41,949 bases of DNA from Alkalihalobacillus sp. YIM B00296 (GTDB taxonomy: Bacteria > Bacillota > Bacilli > Bacillales > Fictibacillaceae): positions 1 through 41,949 of the forward strand of contig NZ_JAIBLJ010000032.1 in NCBI RefSeq assembly GCF_020179385.1. Reading direction: 5' to 3'. Positions 1 through 9,461 of this stretch are shown piece after piece. A program made the translations under genes and the position numbers. The notes beneath the pieces are model-generated. The model made no database searches, was not told where the DNA came from, and was given only the letters and a program-made list of their open reading frames with translations. Every line of letters starts with the position of its first letter. Position 1 is the first letter of the stretch.

Positions 1-16
1 GTTCATGGGAACCGAA

Positions 17-1336
17 TTATGCTACTCTGTAGACGAAGCTAACAGATGATTTCGAGCGGATTTTGCGCGTATTCTTTTGCCCTGGGCGAATGGGTCGAAT
101 CGGCAAAATGTTTTTGCGAATCAGCGCTTCAACCTCGGTCGGGGGTTCATCGTCCCGTGAGCGCAGGAAATGTCTACAAACATGAACGGCAACCGTGAAG
201 TTGACTTGGTAGGTGCCGTTTATCCATTTGGGAAATGATGACGTGCGAGGTCATCATTTCAGCGAAGTTGTACATGATCATTCTTGCGAAAATCTCTTGG
301 GTGATGGACTCTTGCTTCTTTGCGTGAAAATTCGCCAGGCCGACCGTGTATTTTAATGCCCTGAAAGAGGTTTCAATGCCCCATCGCATGTTATAAATGG
401 ACTTGATTTCGTCGGGCGGGAAATCAGCAGCAGAAAGATCCGTAATGACGGTTTCATAAGCGCCACTCGGCAGGACGAAACGAACAACCCGAAAGGAAAT
501 CGGGTAAAACAAGTTCTCATGCAAATCCAAAAAATCAAATGTAGACGTGGAAGGGACGAACTTGTAAATCTCGGGATGAGCCTTGACTTCTTTGGTTTGT
601 TTTTTGGTGAGTGTCAGATGAACGTCAATATCAAACGCTCCGCTAGAGGGCAAACGCAAGCCCGAAAGAATACCATTGGAATCCAAATCCTTTACCCGTA
701 TGACATAGTTCCACCCTTTGCGTGCAATATGCGCGAAATTGTTGTAACTTTCATAACCTCTATCGGCAGTAACAATGGTTTTGCCTTTGATAGGGGAACG
801 GTCGACCATAGCAGCCAGCGCCCTTCCCTCGTTGCACAACCTTCGTGGCTGAACAATGGCATCCACGTAAAGCCTGTTGCACAAGTCATAGGCTGCGTTC
901 AAATGCAGTAGGTTAAAACCTTTCGTGTCCGGTTGACTTTGAAAATAGGTGTTCGTATCCGTAGGGTCAGTTGCGATATGAAAATCTGAACCGTCAACGG
1001 CAAGTAATCGATACCCTCGGTAGTGCTTGATATCCGTATGCGATTGCGTAAATTCGTGAAACAAGAATTCCACAGCAGACGGCAGGATTTTATTCCTTTC
1101 TTGGACAAAAGCAGAAGTGGTTGCGGTGTTAACGTCATAGCCCTGCGATTCCAAGAGTTCCTTATATATGCTGTTGCCCCCCATGGAGATCAGGTTTGCA
1201 TAACCGTTTCAAAGGGCAGCTTTTTCTTTCGGGTAAAATCTTTTTCAGGGTTTTTGACATAAGGTGCTGGTGCGGCTGACATTTCTCGTATGAGGGATGT
1301 CAGCGTTTCATTTAGCGAATTTGCGTACTCATTCAT
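17..1336 (-). pseudogene. IS4-family transposase, broken by two frameshifts
   Basis: Reading through the frame changes gives one protein of about 440 codons. It starts at the ATG at 1336 behind AGGAGG and stops at the TAA at 17-19. The middle frame (174-1184) carries the DDE-type IS4 core, with VDGSDFH, TADRGYES and the YNMRWGIETSF block. The N-terminal part (about 45 residues) is in another frame; the break is near 1190, where CTGATCTCCATGGGG should continue as LISMGG but one base is missing. The second break is near 225-235, after SHVIISQ; beyond it the frame reading QVNFTVAVHVCRHFLR continues to the true end. Both breaks lie in short C or A runs, so sequencing error is possible for either. 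The inverted-repeat ends of the element were not identified and its left end may lie outside the window. IS4 family is confident; activity is unlikely as the sequence stands. Confidence 0.85.
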
Positions 1337-1418
1337 TGGTGTAACCTCCTCGTTTTTTTCAAGGGGCGTTGCCACACATTTCCATCTGCTTGTCAAGTCC
1401 TATTTTTCTTTTTCGTGC

Positions 1419-1459
1419 AAAAAAAGAGCGGGCTATCTTCGATAACCTGCTCTTTTTTC
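1419..1459. terminator. Bidirectional terminator between qox operon and IS
   Basis: A stem of GAGCGGGCTATC and GATAACCTGCTC around a TTC loop is flanked by an A-run on one side and a T-run on the other. It can therefore end transcription from either strand. It lies about 75 bases beyond the qoxD stop and is the likely end of the qox transcript. Confidence 0.8.
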
Positions 1460-1531
1460 TTGATTTTTTGGCCCTGTGCCTTAACTTAATGACATTGCCA
1501 TCAAGGTACTCTTTTTTTCTTATTTTTTAAC

Positions 1532-1816
1532 TTATCCCATATCCCAGACCAATGCTAACAATGTACCGAAGACGGTAACCAGAGCTATAATTACGCCGTA
1601 GTATACGTTAGTATAAATGGCGCCCTTGTCTTCAGTTTCACCTGCATGCATAAACACCACTAGTTGAAGACCAGCTTGTAGGAATGCAGTGACAAGAAGC
1701 ACCGTCATACCTACTGCGAACGACATGTCAAAGTAATAAACCCCTAGAGCAACTGCAGTAAGGACCAAGGAAAAGACAAATCCCATTACCTGTTTGAGAG
1801 GAAATAGTTCACTCAT
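1532..1816 (-). CDS. qoxD: Cytochrome aa3 quinol oxidase subunit IV
   Basis: This 94-residue membrane protein is the small fourth subunit of the aa3-type menaquinol oxidase. It has three hydrophobic helices (about residues 10-30, 35-57 and 70-91) and the family pattern LQLVVFMHAGE in the second. The ATG at 1816 is chosen because it begins MSELFPLKQ and lies 2 bases after the qoxC stop, with an AAGGAA ribosome binding site inside the end of qoxC. An upstream in-frame extension to 1885 would overlap qoxC and is less likely. It is the last gene of the operon. The subunit has no redox centre and is thought to help assemble or stabilise subunit I. Confidence 0.93.
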   Translation of the reverse strand: MSELFPLKQVMGFVFSLVLTAVALGVYYFDMSFAVGMTVLLVTAFLQAGLQLVVFMHAGETEDKGAIYTNVYYGVIIALVTVFGTLLALVWDMG

Positions 1817-1818
1817 AT

Positions 1819-2415
1819 TTACATCATTCCTTTCAAATAGATGAAGCTGAAAATGAAGATCCAAACGACGTCCAGGAAGTGCCAATAAAGTGAGAATATA
1901 AATGATTTATTGCCTGTTTCAGGGGTCAAACCGTCCCTTTTCACCTGAATAAGGATGTAAAGGCCCCAGAATAAACCAACCGTTACGTGTGCTCCGTGTG
2001 TTCCCAATGTGGTCAATAGGATTGATGTAAAGGCACTCGTTTGTAAACCTGCTCCTTCATGCACATACGTAACGAATTCAAATATTTCAACGCCTAGGAA
2101 GGCAAGTCCGAGTAGAAGCGTGACAACAAAGAAGCCCATCATCGCTTTTTGTCTACCCAGACGCATGGCATGCACCCCGAGTCCAATCGTAAAACTACTT
2201 GTCAAAAGTAAAATTGTCTCGAGTAACACAGGCGTAATGTGGAAGATTTCCGCTCCGTTCGGTCCGCTTCCTGTACGGTTATAAAGTGTAAAATAGGATG
2301 CGAAAAGCGTCGCAAAAAGCATGATTTCTGCACCTAAGAAAATCCAAAATCCAAAAATCTTCAAACGATTCTCTTCTGTGCTATATTCTAATGGAAGCGA
2401 GTGATCAATTTTCAT
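1819..2415 (-). CDS. qoxC: Cytochrome aa3 quinol oxidase subunit III
   Basis: This 198-residue protein is subunit III of the heme-copper quinol oxidase. It shows five hydrophobic helices, the usual number for the bacterial quinol-oxidase form. Family features are the start KIFGFWIFLGAEIMLFATLF, then THGAHVTVGLFWG with its conserved H-x-x-H-V pattern, and the ending YWHFLDVVWIFIFSFIYL. It lies 3 bases downstream of qoxB and 2 bases upstream of qoxD, so the four genes form one transcript. Subunit III has no metal centre; in this enzyme class it supports stability and proton uptake. Confidence 0.95.
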   Translation of the reverse strand: MKIDHSLPLEYSTEENRLKIFGFWIFLGAEIMLFATLFASYFTLYNRTGSGPNGAEIFHITPVLLETILLLTSSFTIGLGVHAMRLGRQKAMMGFFVVTLLLGLAFLGVEIFEFVTYVHEGAGLQTSAFTSILLTTLGTHGAHVTVGLFWGLYILIQVKRDGLTPETGNKSFIFSLYWHFLDVVWIFIFSFIYLKGMM

Positions 2416-2418
2416 ACC

Positions 2419-4353
2419 TTAAGCACCTCGCAATTCTGATTCTGTATCTTCAATTTCTTTCACAGAAATATAGTGACCGTGATCTTTCTCAAATGAACGC
2501 AATGTCATGCATACGAAAATTCCGATCGTGGTGATGATCGCCGGAATCCATAAGCTGAATACGAGCGAGAAGCCCCATGCAAAGAAAATACAACTCATGA
2601 TGAAAGGGACACCACTGTTATTAGGCATGTGGATCTTTTCATAATCGCCTTTGAACAACACATGATCCTTTTTCTTGACGTCCCATAACGCCTCACTTGA
2701 TGCCACTTCCGGTGTGATCGCAAAGTTATATTCAGGCACCGGTGTGTGGGTAGCCCACTCTAGCGTACGTGCATCCCACGGGTCTGCACTGATGTCTCTT
2801 GAAGCATAGCGGACACTATAGTAGATGTTGTACACGATCAGTACAAAGCCGACTGCCATGATCGCCGCTCCAATGAATGAGACCATATTCAAAGGACCAA
2901 ATCCAGTAGATTCAGAATACGTGTACATACGTCGTGCTTGACCGTCCAAACCTGTCACATACATCGGCATGAATGCTAATAGGAAACCTATTGAAAGCAA
3001 CCATGCGGTCCACTTTCCGATTTTCTCATTTAACATGAAACCGAACATTTTCGGCCAGTAGAACGTCAGACCAGCAAGCATCGCAAACACGACACCTGGG
3101 ATAATCACATTATGGAAGTGAGCAACCAGGAACATCGTATTATGGTATTGATAATCCGCAGCCGACATCGCAAGCATAACCCCTGTCACCCCACCCAGTG
3201 TGAAGAGTGGAATGAAAAGGGTGGAATAAAGCATTGGCGTCGTAAATTCGATTTTTCCTTTCCATAATGTCAGCAGCCAGTTGAATATCTTGACTCCTGT
3301 CGGAACCGCAATCGCCATTGTCGTGATGGAGAAAATGCTGTTCGCAAATGCTCCCTGCCCCATCGTAAAGAAATGGTGGGCCCATACGACGAAGGATAGA
3401 AGCGAGATCAACACCATGGAACCGACCATGGACTTATAGCCGTATAGGTTACGGCGTGAGAATGTTGAAATGATCTCACTGTAGATTCCAAATGCAGGCA
3501 GAATCAAGATATACACTTCCGGGTGTCCCCAAACCCAGAACAGGTTTGCCCAGAGCATCGCCATTCCGCCATTATCCAATGTAAAGAATTGAGTTCCGAA
3601 TAAGAGGTCCATCGTCCCCATTGCCAGTGCAACAGTCAATACAGGGAATGCGAACACGATGATCACACTCGTAATAAGAGACGCCCATGTGAACATTGGC
3701 ATTTTCATTAATGTCATGCCAGGCGCTCTCATTTTGAGAATCGTTGTAATGAAGTTGATCCCTGTCATCAAAGTACCGATACCGGCGATTTGAATCGCAA
3801 TCATATAATAGTGCGAACCTACAGATTCTCCATCTGCAAGCGGGAAGTACGATGTCCACCCTGCGTCAGGCGATCCGCCGACCATGAATGAAATGTTGAA
3901 CAGCATCGCACCCATGAAGAACAACCAGAAGCTGAGCGCATTCAAGCGGGGGAACGCTACGTCTCGCGCCCCAATTTGTAATGGTACAACAAAGTTCATG
4001 AAGAATATGATAAACGGCATTGCCATGAACAAGATCATAACGACCCCGTGTGTTGTAAAAATTTCGTTATAGTGTTGTGCATCCAAAAGTTTGTTTTCTG
4101 GTACAGCAAGCTGGGCACGCATCATAATGGCATCTACCCCACCACGGAAAAGCATCAATAAAGCGGAGATGAGATACATGATCCCGATACGTTTATGGTC
4201 AACCGTTGTGATCCATTCCCGCCATAGATAGCCCCATTTTTTAAAATAGGTCAAGCCGGCGATGACGGCGATCATCGTAAGACCGGCAGCCACCATTGAT
4301 GCATATATCGCAATACTTGGATGTGGTATGGCAAATCGTTCAAAGAATTCCAT
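2419..4353 (-). CDS. qoxB: Cytochrome aa3 quinol oxidase subunit I
   Basis: This 644-residue catalytic subunit of the membrane menaquinol oxidase reduces O2 to water and pumps protons. Signature blocks are intact: WITTVDHKRIG (about 48-57), low-spin heme ligand H102 in THGVVM, the Cu-B and cross-linked tyrosine block WGHPEVYILILP (H277, Y281), the Cu-B pair HH at 326-327, a lysine near 355 in VPTGVKIFNW where the K proton channel lies, and the heme ligands in VAHFHN (H412, H414). Length and helix number fit the QoxB/CyoB group. It sits between qoxA (48-base gap) and qoxC (3-base gap). Electrons come from menaquinol without cytochrome c, consistent with a subunit II lacking Cu-A. Confidence 0.97.
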   Translation of the reverse strand: MEFFERFAIPHPSIAIYASMVAAGLTMIAVIAGLTYFKKWGYLWREWITTVDHKRIGIMYLISALLMLFRGGVDAIMMRAQLAVPENKLLDAQHYNEIFTTHGVVMILFMAMPFIIFFMNFVVPLQIGARDVAFPRLNALSFWLFFMGAMLFNISFMVGGSPDAGWTSYFPLADGESVGSHYYMIAIQIAGIGTLMTGINFITTILKMRAPGMTLMKMPMFTWASLITSVIIVFAFPVLTVALAMGTMDLLFGTQFFTLDNGGMAMLWANLFWVWGHPEVYILILPAFGIYSEIISTFSRRNLYGYKSMVGSMVLISLLSFVVWAHHFFTMGQGAFANSIFSITTMAIAVPTGVKIFNWLLTLWKGKIEFTTPMLYSTLFIPLFTLGGVTGVMLAMSAADYQYHNTMFLVAHFHNVIIPGVVFAMLAGLTFYWPKMFGFMLNEKIGKWTAWLLSIGFLLAFMPMYVTGLDGQARRMYTYSESTGFGPLNMVSFIGAAIMAVGFVLIVYNIYYSVRYASRDISADPWDARTLEWATHTPVPEYNFAITPEVASSEALWDVKKKDHVLFKGDYEKIHMPNNSGVPFIMSCIFFAWGFSLVFSLWIPAIITTIGIFVCMTLRSFEKDHGHYISVKEIEDTESELRGA

Positions 4354-4401
4354 ACGATTTGACTCCTTTCGAGAATATCTATAATCGGTAAAACCTTTCG
4401 T

Positions 4402-5331
4402 TTACTCGTTATAATTCATGTGTTTACGATCAGAGCTTTCCTTTCTGGAAGCTGAGTGATGTTCATCAGAATGGTTATGTTCCTCTTCATACTTGTCACC
4501 TTCGTGATGATGTTCTGGAGCCGGTGAGAACTCTAAGTGAGTCCCGGTGAACGTCATCCGTCCAAGATGACCTGGTTCTAATAATTCCTCAAATTTTGCT
4601 TCATTAATAGGTTCCGCTGTTTCTTTAACCTCTTCTACCCACTCATCAAATTCTTTTTGAGACATGGCAGTAACATCGAACTGATTTTCAGCAAAACCTT
4701 CCCCACTGAAATTCGCATTTCGTCCCATGTATTCCCCTTCAACATCAGCTGCCAGATGAAGTTTTGTTACATGGGCATTCATTGCATATTTTTGCCCCCC
4801 AAGCTGAGGAATCCAGAAACTCGTGATCGGCCCGTGTGAATAGAGCCTGAATTCGAGTGGACGATCTGTTGGAATGTATAGGTAGTTAACCGTCTCTATA
4901 TCTTCCTCTGGATAACTAAAATGCCACTTCCAGTTAGAGGATGAAGCATAAACGACCAATGGTTCTTTATCTTCATATCCTTGTGGTGCAGATTCAACGA
5001 TATAGTTACTTTGAACAGACACGATAGAAAGGAAAGCAACGATCAAGACCGGGATCCCGACTAATATTCCTTCCACCCAAGGATTCCCCTCGATATGAGG
5101 CGGTTCATAATCTGCAGGTTGTTTGGATGCACGGTATTTCACCAACATGATCACCAGCATCACGAAAACAACAATCACAATACCCGCCATCATCAACATC
5201 GTCAACATGATGTCACTGGCTAACCTTTCAGCTTGAGGTCCTTTAGGATCTAAGACTGTTAACTGTTCACATCCTGTCAGCACCGTGACAATACTCATCA
5301 TGATTGCAAACAAAGCCATCTTGAGTTTCAT
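4402..5331 (-). CDS. qoxA: Cytochrome aa3 quinol oxidase subunit II (lipoprotein)
   Basis: This 309-residue subunit II begins with a lipoprotein signal ending in LTGC (Cys21), followed by two transmembrane helices (about 40-65 and 88-105) and an outer cupredoxin domain. The domain shows SSNWKWHFSYPEE and SFWIPQLGGQKYAMN. The loop that binds Cu-A in cytochrome c oxidases reads GRNANFSGEGF here, with no cysteines, which marks a quinol oxidase. It is the first gene of qoxABCD, with an AAAAGGGG ribosome binding site. The last 40 residues are unusual: a highly charged tail with HHH and HSDEHH clusters after residue 270, which could bind metal. I saw no convincing promoter for the operon, although the upstream region is AT-rich. 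Confidence 0.95.
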   Translation of the reverse strand: MKLKMALFAIMMSIVTVLTGCEQLTVLDPKGPQAERLASDIMLTMLMMAGIVIVVFVMLVIMLVKYRASKQPADYEPPHIEGNPWVEGILVGIPVLIVAFLSIVSVQSNYIVESAPQGYEDKEPLVVYASSSNWKWHFSYPEEDIETVNYLYIPTDRPLEFRLYSHGPITSFWIPQLGGQKYAMNAHVTKLHLAADVEGEYMGRNANFSGEGFAENQFDVTAMSQKEFDEWVEEVKETAEPINEAKFEELLEPGHLGRMTFTGTHLEFSPAPEHHHEGDKYEEEHNHSDEHHSASRKESSDRKHMNYNE

Positions 5332-6148
5332 ACAAGTACCCCTTTTCTTTCTGATTGGATATAACTATAAATTTATAATTAACTTAATTATCATTCTGGT
5401 CTTTATTCTAGCAGGATTGTTCGATTACTTTGTGAAGTTGTGAACTTTGTCATAAAATTGCTAAAAACATTTGACAATCCTATGTCGGTTATCAGAACAT
5501 TGTCACATTCACCCCAAAGACAAAATAAATAACGAACCCTATCATTCATTGAGGACTCGCCATTAAATTTATTTGAGGGAAATCAATCATTCAATCCGGG
5601 ATATACGTTACAACACAAGTTCCTAATAGAAGAATTTTATGATTAAAGTTGTGTACAGAAGAGGGTTGGTATAAGACAATACAAGGGAATTCTATTTTAT
5701 TAAGGAAGCTATCAAGTCCAAACCTTTTATCGAGGAGAAGAAACCATGGATTCGGACGAACAACAGCCCGTGAAATAGAGGTAGTTTTGGGTAATTACAT
5801 CGATTCTTCGGGTATTACTGCTCCTTTCATCTAATGAATAAATTTAAGGTGTTGTTTAACATTTTTAACAAGTAAATAACTATTTTCACCTTAACTCATC
5901 TGGATTAATTACAAGGTGGTATTCCTATATACGTACCGATATTCAATTACATTGGGTACTAATGCCGAATAACCGTGCAATCAGGTATTCCCAATCAACA
6001 CGATCAATCCTACGGGAAATTAAGAGCCAATAGGGAAATGTAGCTCAAGAATTAGCGGGAAAACTTTGTTTGGCAATTTTTTAAAAAAGAAGACTGGTCA
6101 AAAGTCCCAATATTGTTGAACCTTTGATCCAGCCCTTTATACTCGTAT
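5332..6148. other. Gene-poor region upstream of qoxA
   Basis: No gene is supported here. Short open frames at 5649-5834 and 6052-6148 lack ribosome binding sites and family motifs. The stretch next to qoxA (5340-5480) probably holds the qox promoter, but no clear -35/-10 pair was found on the minus strand. The rest reads as decayed, non-coding sequence. Confidence 0.4.
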
Positions 6149-6262
6149 CTAGTTCCACTTTTCAAGTAAATACTTACCGTTAGCATTAAGAATTCCAAAT
6201 GCCTTTTCTGAAATAAGATTTTGTTCTTTATGATTTTCAAGCAACTGTATAAAGTTGTTCAT
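6149..6262 (-). CDS. Possible small protein of 37 residues
   Basis: An ATG-started frame encodes a 37-residue peptide, beginning MNNFIQLLENHKEQNLIS and ending in EKWN. It follows the 39-residue frame at 6280-6399 by 17 bases, in the same direction, but its own ribosome binding site is poor. An overlapping frame continues as YLKSGTRYEYKGL, which hints that a longer gene was cut by a frameshift near 6160. The family is not recognised. It may be a relic. Confidence 0.25.
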   Translation of the reverse strand: MNNFIQLLENHKEQNLISEKAFGILNANGKYLLEKWN

Positions 6263-6279
6263 GTGAGACTTGGTTTTTT

Positions 6280-6399
6280 CTATTTCTCTTTCTCATGATT
6301 AAATTTAGGATCCTCTATACTTAGCGCAAAACCGCCTTCTGCAGTATCACGTAAATACCCAATAATCTTTTTAAATCTATTTCTTCTACTACTTTTCAT
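6280..6399 (-). CDS. Small basic protein of 39 residues, unknown
   Basis: The ATG at 6399 has a strong ribosome binding site (GGGAAGGAAATAAAA before the start). It encodes a 39-residue peptide with a basic N-terminus, MKSSRRNRFKKIIGYLRD, then a more acidic end. No family is recognised. The strong translation signal in an otherwise empty region is the main support. A second short frame follows on the same strand. Confidence 0.4.
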   Translation of the reverse strand: MKSSRRNRFKKIIGYLRDTAEGGFALSIEDPKFNHEKEK

Positions 6400-6896
6400 T
6401 TTTATTTCCTTCCCTTCCCCTCGCTTAAGGCATAAAAGAAGTTAATCATTTCGCTAGACGTTTTTTCTATCTAGTAATATTTTTGCTAGAATTAATATAC
6501 GCTAAATATTCGGTAACACTGAATGAGATATACGCCGCTCTTTACGTGAAGCTGTTCCCTATTAAAAAAATTTATAAATCCATAGGATTCGTTTACATGA
6601 ACAGACCCCTTTCTATAGATTAATAAGGAAATTTTCTCTTTATTTCACCTTTTGAGAAAATCCCTCCTTTATGGAAGTTTAATAAGTTATAACTTTTTTG
6701 ATTACACATTAAAAAAAGTTTTTCTTCTCGCTAATTGTCTTAAATTTCAGATATTATTAGCGTTTTCATTCTTTCATACAATCTTTTTGTTTTTATCCTT
6801 ATGTTGACTTTCTTTATTGTTTTTTGATTGGACAGCATTTTGAACCATGCTAATAGATGAAGCATTCCATTAGCTGGTTTAACTAAATAATGATTT
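6400..6896. other. Gene-free AT-rich stretch
   Basis: Nothing coding is seen. The part next to 6400 should hold the promoter of the small gene on the minus strand. The part next to 6896 is AT-rich sequence beyond the solA-like gene, and no clear terminator stem was found in it. Confidence 0.4.
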
Positions 6897-8021
6897 TTAA
6901 AATCGATTGATTGAAAACTGAGAAATATCTATTTCATTCTTACCTGAAATAATCAAATTACTTAAGGCTTGTCCAACTGAACTACTAAATTTGAATCCAT
7001 GGCCTGAGAACCCTGCTGCAATCGCAACATTGGTATACTTAGGATGTAGATCTATAATAAATCTATCATCAGGGGTAAGTGAATACATACAGGTTTTTCC
7101 ATACTTCAATTTCCGAATATCAGGAATATATTGATTCAAAAATTGGACCAAATCTCCTTCATCCTCTGCTGTTTCACCAAATCCTTTCATTGATTCATCT
7201 GGATTTATTTGATCTCCACCATCATGGCGACCTACCTTTAAACCGCAACCATCAATACTCGGAAGGCCGTAATAAATTCCTTGGGGTGTTTCAAATGCAA
7301 ATGCTGGAAAACTACTATGATTATAGATATTTTCATTAGCATCAAACCAAGCAAATGTCTTTCTCACTGGTGTAAGAGGGATATCCAAATCCAACATAGA
7401 AAGTAGATGTCCTGACCATGCTCCCGCCGAAACAACCAACGCATCTGAGTAATAGGTCCGTTCGTCTACCTTGATTGTAACTCTTTCATCTCGAATTGAA
7501 ATTTCCGTTACCCTACTATTTGTGAGGATAGTAGCACCGTTCAATTCAGCAAGCTCCTGGTATGCTTTAATACTTTCCTCACATTTCAGCACTCCCGACG
7601 ATGGTTCAAAGCAACCAATATAATCGTTAGGTAAAGTAATTCCAGACCATCGATTATGAACTTCATTTGACTCTATAACATCGAGTGGCAACGAATACTT
7701 TTTCGCACTGGAGATGATATTTTGGATAAAATCAGATTTTTCATTACCAACACTAAGAACGCCTGTTCGTTTAAATAATTGCTTTCCAGTGGCCCTTTCT
7801 AAATCATTCCATAATTCTTGAGCATTAAGAATAAAAGGAACATATTCCTCACCCTCAGCATAAGCATATCGAATAATTCTCGTTTCCCCGTGATGACTCC
7901 CTTTGTTATGTGGTGGGTTAAAAGAGTCTAATAATAATGTCTTTTTCCCCCTCTTAGATAAAAAATAACCTGCTGCCATTCCAATTGATCCTGCACCAAT
8001 TATGATTACATCATAGTTCAT
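6897..8021 (-). CDS. solA: FAD-dependent N-methyl amino-acid oxidase (SolA/MSOX family)
   Basis: This 374-residue flavoprotein resembles N-methyl-L-tryptophan oxidase and monomeric sarcosine oxidase, which oxidatively demethylate N-methyl amino acids to the free amine, formaldehyde and H2O2. The FAD-binding GxGxxG motif is at residues 9-14 (IIIGAGSIGMAAG). The block PPHNKGSHHGETRIIRYAY (36-54) is the SolA-type substrate region. Cys311 in GKTCMYSLTPDDRF sits where the covalent flavin cysteine of the family lies (Cys308 in E. coli as I recall). GFSGHGFKFSSSVG near the C-terminus is also typical. It stands alone between AT-rich gaps. The exact substrate cannot be read from sequence; sarcosine is an alternative. 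Confidence 0.85.
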   Translation of the reverse strand: MNYDVIIIGAGSIGMAAGYFLSKRGKKTLLLDSFNPPHNKGSHHGETRIIRYAYAEGEEYVPFILNAQELWNDLERATGKQLFKRTGVLSVGNEKSDFIQNIISSAKKYSLPLDVIESNEVHNRWSGITLPNDYIGCFEPSSGVLKCEESIKAYQELAELNGATILTNSRVTEISIRDERVTIKVDERTYYSDALVVSAGAWSGHLLSMLDLDIPLTPVRKTFAWFDANENIYNHSSFPAFAFETPQGIYYGLPSIDGCGLKVGRHDGGDQINPDESMKGFGETAEDEGDLVQFLNQYIPDIRKLKYGKTCMYSLTPDDRFIIDLHPKYTNVAIAAGFSGHGFKFSSSVGQALSNLIISGKNEIDISQFSINRF

Positions 8022-8456
8022 ACCATCTAACCCCCATAAATAATCCAGGTTCCTACTTTTTTCATTAAATTATAATAGATATTCTAACTTGTTTGAATCT
8101 TAAAACGAAAGAGGGTTTCGAAATGTTACCCAGATCAATACCTGGATGATTGTTTCGAAAAGAGGTACATCACCGATTAGCTCAACCGATTGGGGAGGGA
8201 TCTAATGGTGAAAGTGAGTTAATAAACCATTTAAATAGAAAGTGACGTACTATGAGATGAGGGTAGAACTTACGTAAAAGTATCAAGAAATCAAAAGGAA
8301 GTGGTCCCAGAAGTATGCCCTTTTTAAGGAATGACGAAGATCCTGCACGGTAAAAGGTAACTAAGATTAAAATTTAATCCGTAGGTACCATTTTCCTGTG
8401 TCAAAATTCCAAAAAGCTTATTTTGTAAAATCCTTAATTAATAGTAAATTAACTCA
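8022..8456. other. Gene-free stretch with frame fragments
   Basis: No intact gene is supported. Between about 8130 and 8330 the plus strand shows several short open fragments in different frames, as a long-decayed gene would, but none could be tied to a family. Confidence 0.3.
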
Positions 8457-8975
8457 TTACCAGCCTAATCGATCACGAAGAGAAGTAATATGCGCAACAT
8501 GATGTCTTCCATGCCAAGAATAGATCCCAACATTAATGCTAAGTTTAACAATACCTAATTCTGGGTGTTGGAAAGTCCTCCCTAGTTCATCTTGTTTCAT
8601 AGAACGTAACAAACAGACCCATCTAATGTGTAAAGTTTCTATTAGTTTTAATGAAACGTCAACTGGTAACTTCGAATCGGGAAGCTCAGCCCATTTCTCT
8701 TGCTCATACAGTTTAATGGTAGGGTTGTTTTCTGTGATGGCCAACTTAAAACGAGCGTAGCTATTTAAATGGCTGTCGGCAATGTGATGGACCACTTGAC
8801 GAATGGTCCATGCTTCAGAGCGATAAGGTGTATCTAACTGCTCATCACTTAAACCCTTCACAGCTTCTTTTAATTTAAATGGAAGTTCTTCAATCTCTTT
8901 TATCCACCTCTCTAATACTTCTTTGGTAGGCTCTCCTTCATAATTAAACTTTCCAATAGGATAGCGTAAATCCAT
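8457..8975 (-). CDS. bstA: DinB-superfamily bacillithiol transferase
   Basis: This 172-residue protein matches the YfiT/BstA branch of the DinB superfamily: metal-dependent S-transferases that use bacillithiol to conjugate electrophiles. The start [15 protein letters not shown] is characteristic. Likely metal ligands are a histidine of VVHHIADSH (H64) plus H158 and H162 in [12 protein letters not shown]; the four-residue spacing of the last two matches the known YfiT site as I recall it. Length is that of the family. It is a single gene with its own upstream region and no operon partners. Such genes are common in Bacillaceae, so it carries little information about context. Confidence 0.88.
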   Translation of the reverse strand: MDLRYPIGKFNYEGEPTKEVLERWIKEIEELPFKLKEAVKGLSDEQLDTPYRSEAWTIRQVVHHIADSHLNSYARFKLAITENNPTIKLYEQEKWAELPDSKLPVDVSLKLIETLHIRWVCLLRSMKQDELGRTFQHPELGIVKLSINVGIYSWHGRHHVAHITSLRDRLGW

Positions 8976-9150
8976 TCTAAAAACTCCTATCTAATAATTA
9001 CTAGTGGGATTATCTGAGTTATTGTACAATAAAGCATTAATCTTTACTTTACCTACTATTCTATTCCTATTTATCACAATCTTATTATCCATATTACCAT
9101 AATACTATTAAACCCTCTTCTTCAAAATGAAGCTAAGTATACATTTGCCT

Positions 9151-9440
9151 TTACCAGTTCACTCCGCAATATCCAAAGTCATCGACTGATTTTCTTTTAA
9201 CCGGCATATGTTCCTTGACTACTGCCTCTTCCCACGTTTGACTCCATCTAAGCGGCGCGATCTTCTGTAAGAATATAACTGTTTTCAATCAGTTCTTGTT
9301 TGTTCCCATTATATTCTCCTTCAAATAATTGATCTTTCTCAACCGGAACGGTAATCCAATCCTGTCCTTAGTTATACGAAATATTTAACTCGTCGTTTTT
9401 CAACGAGTACGTAATCGTATCCTCACTCTTTTCTCAACTA
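9151..9440 (-). pseudogene. Relic of a sialidase-like (Asp-box repeat) protein
   Basis: No frame is open throughout, but connected pieces read as one protein. First comes SLKNDELNISYN, a stop, then GQDWITVPVEKDQLFEG, followed by NKQELIENSYILTEDRAA. After a further stop and frame change comes WSQTWEEAVVKEH. The QTWEEA piece resembles an Asp-box of BNR/sialidase-like beta-propellers found in Bacillus exported proteins of unknown function. At least two stops and one frameshift make it a pseudogene. The family call is tentative. Confidence 0.4.
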
Positions 9441-9461
9441 CAGGAACTTGTGATCAATTGA

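Noticed and set aside
519-911. A 130-codon plus-strand frame within the IS4 transposase
   Set aside because: It is the reverse side of a confident transposase frame; composition and lack of start signals point to a shadow.
1190-1396. Programmed frameshifting in the IS4 transposase
   Set aside because: IS4 elements use one frame; there is no slippery heptamer at the break, and a second break near the C-terminus indicates decay or error.
3140-3859. Open frames of 81 and 95 codons inside qoxB on the same strand
   Set aside because: They lie in other frames of a long, motif-rich gene and have no ribosome binding sites or family motifs.
5440-5500. TTGACA at 5472 on the plus strand and TTGTGAAGTTGTGAA near 5428 as a promoter and a Rex/Fnr-type site
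   Set aside because: The TTGACA points away from qoxA and has no good -10 box; the TTGTGAA motif is a direct rather than an inverted repeat, so it does not fit a Rex or Fnr dyad.
5649-5834. A 61-codon frame in the region upstream of qoxA
   Set aside because: No ribosome binding site, no recognisable motif, and broken frames on both sides.
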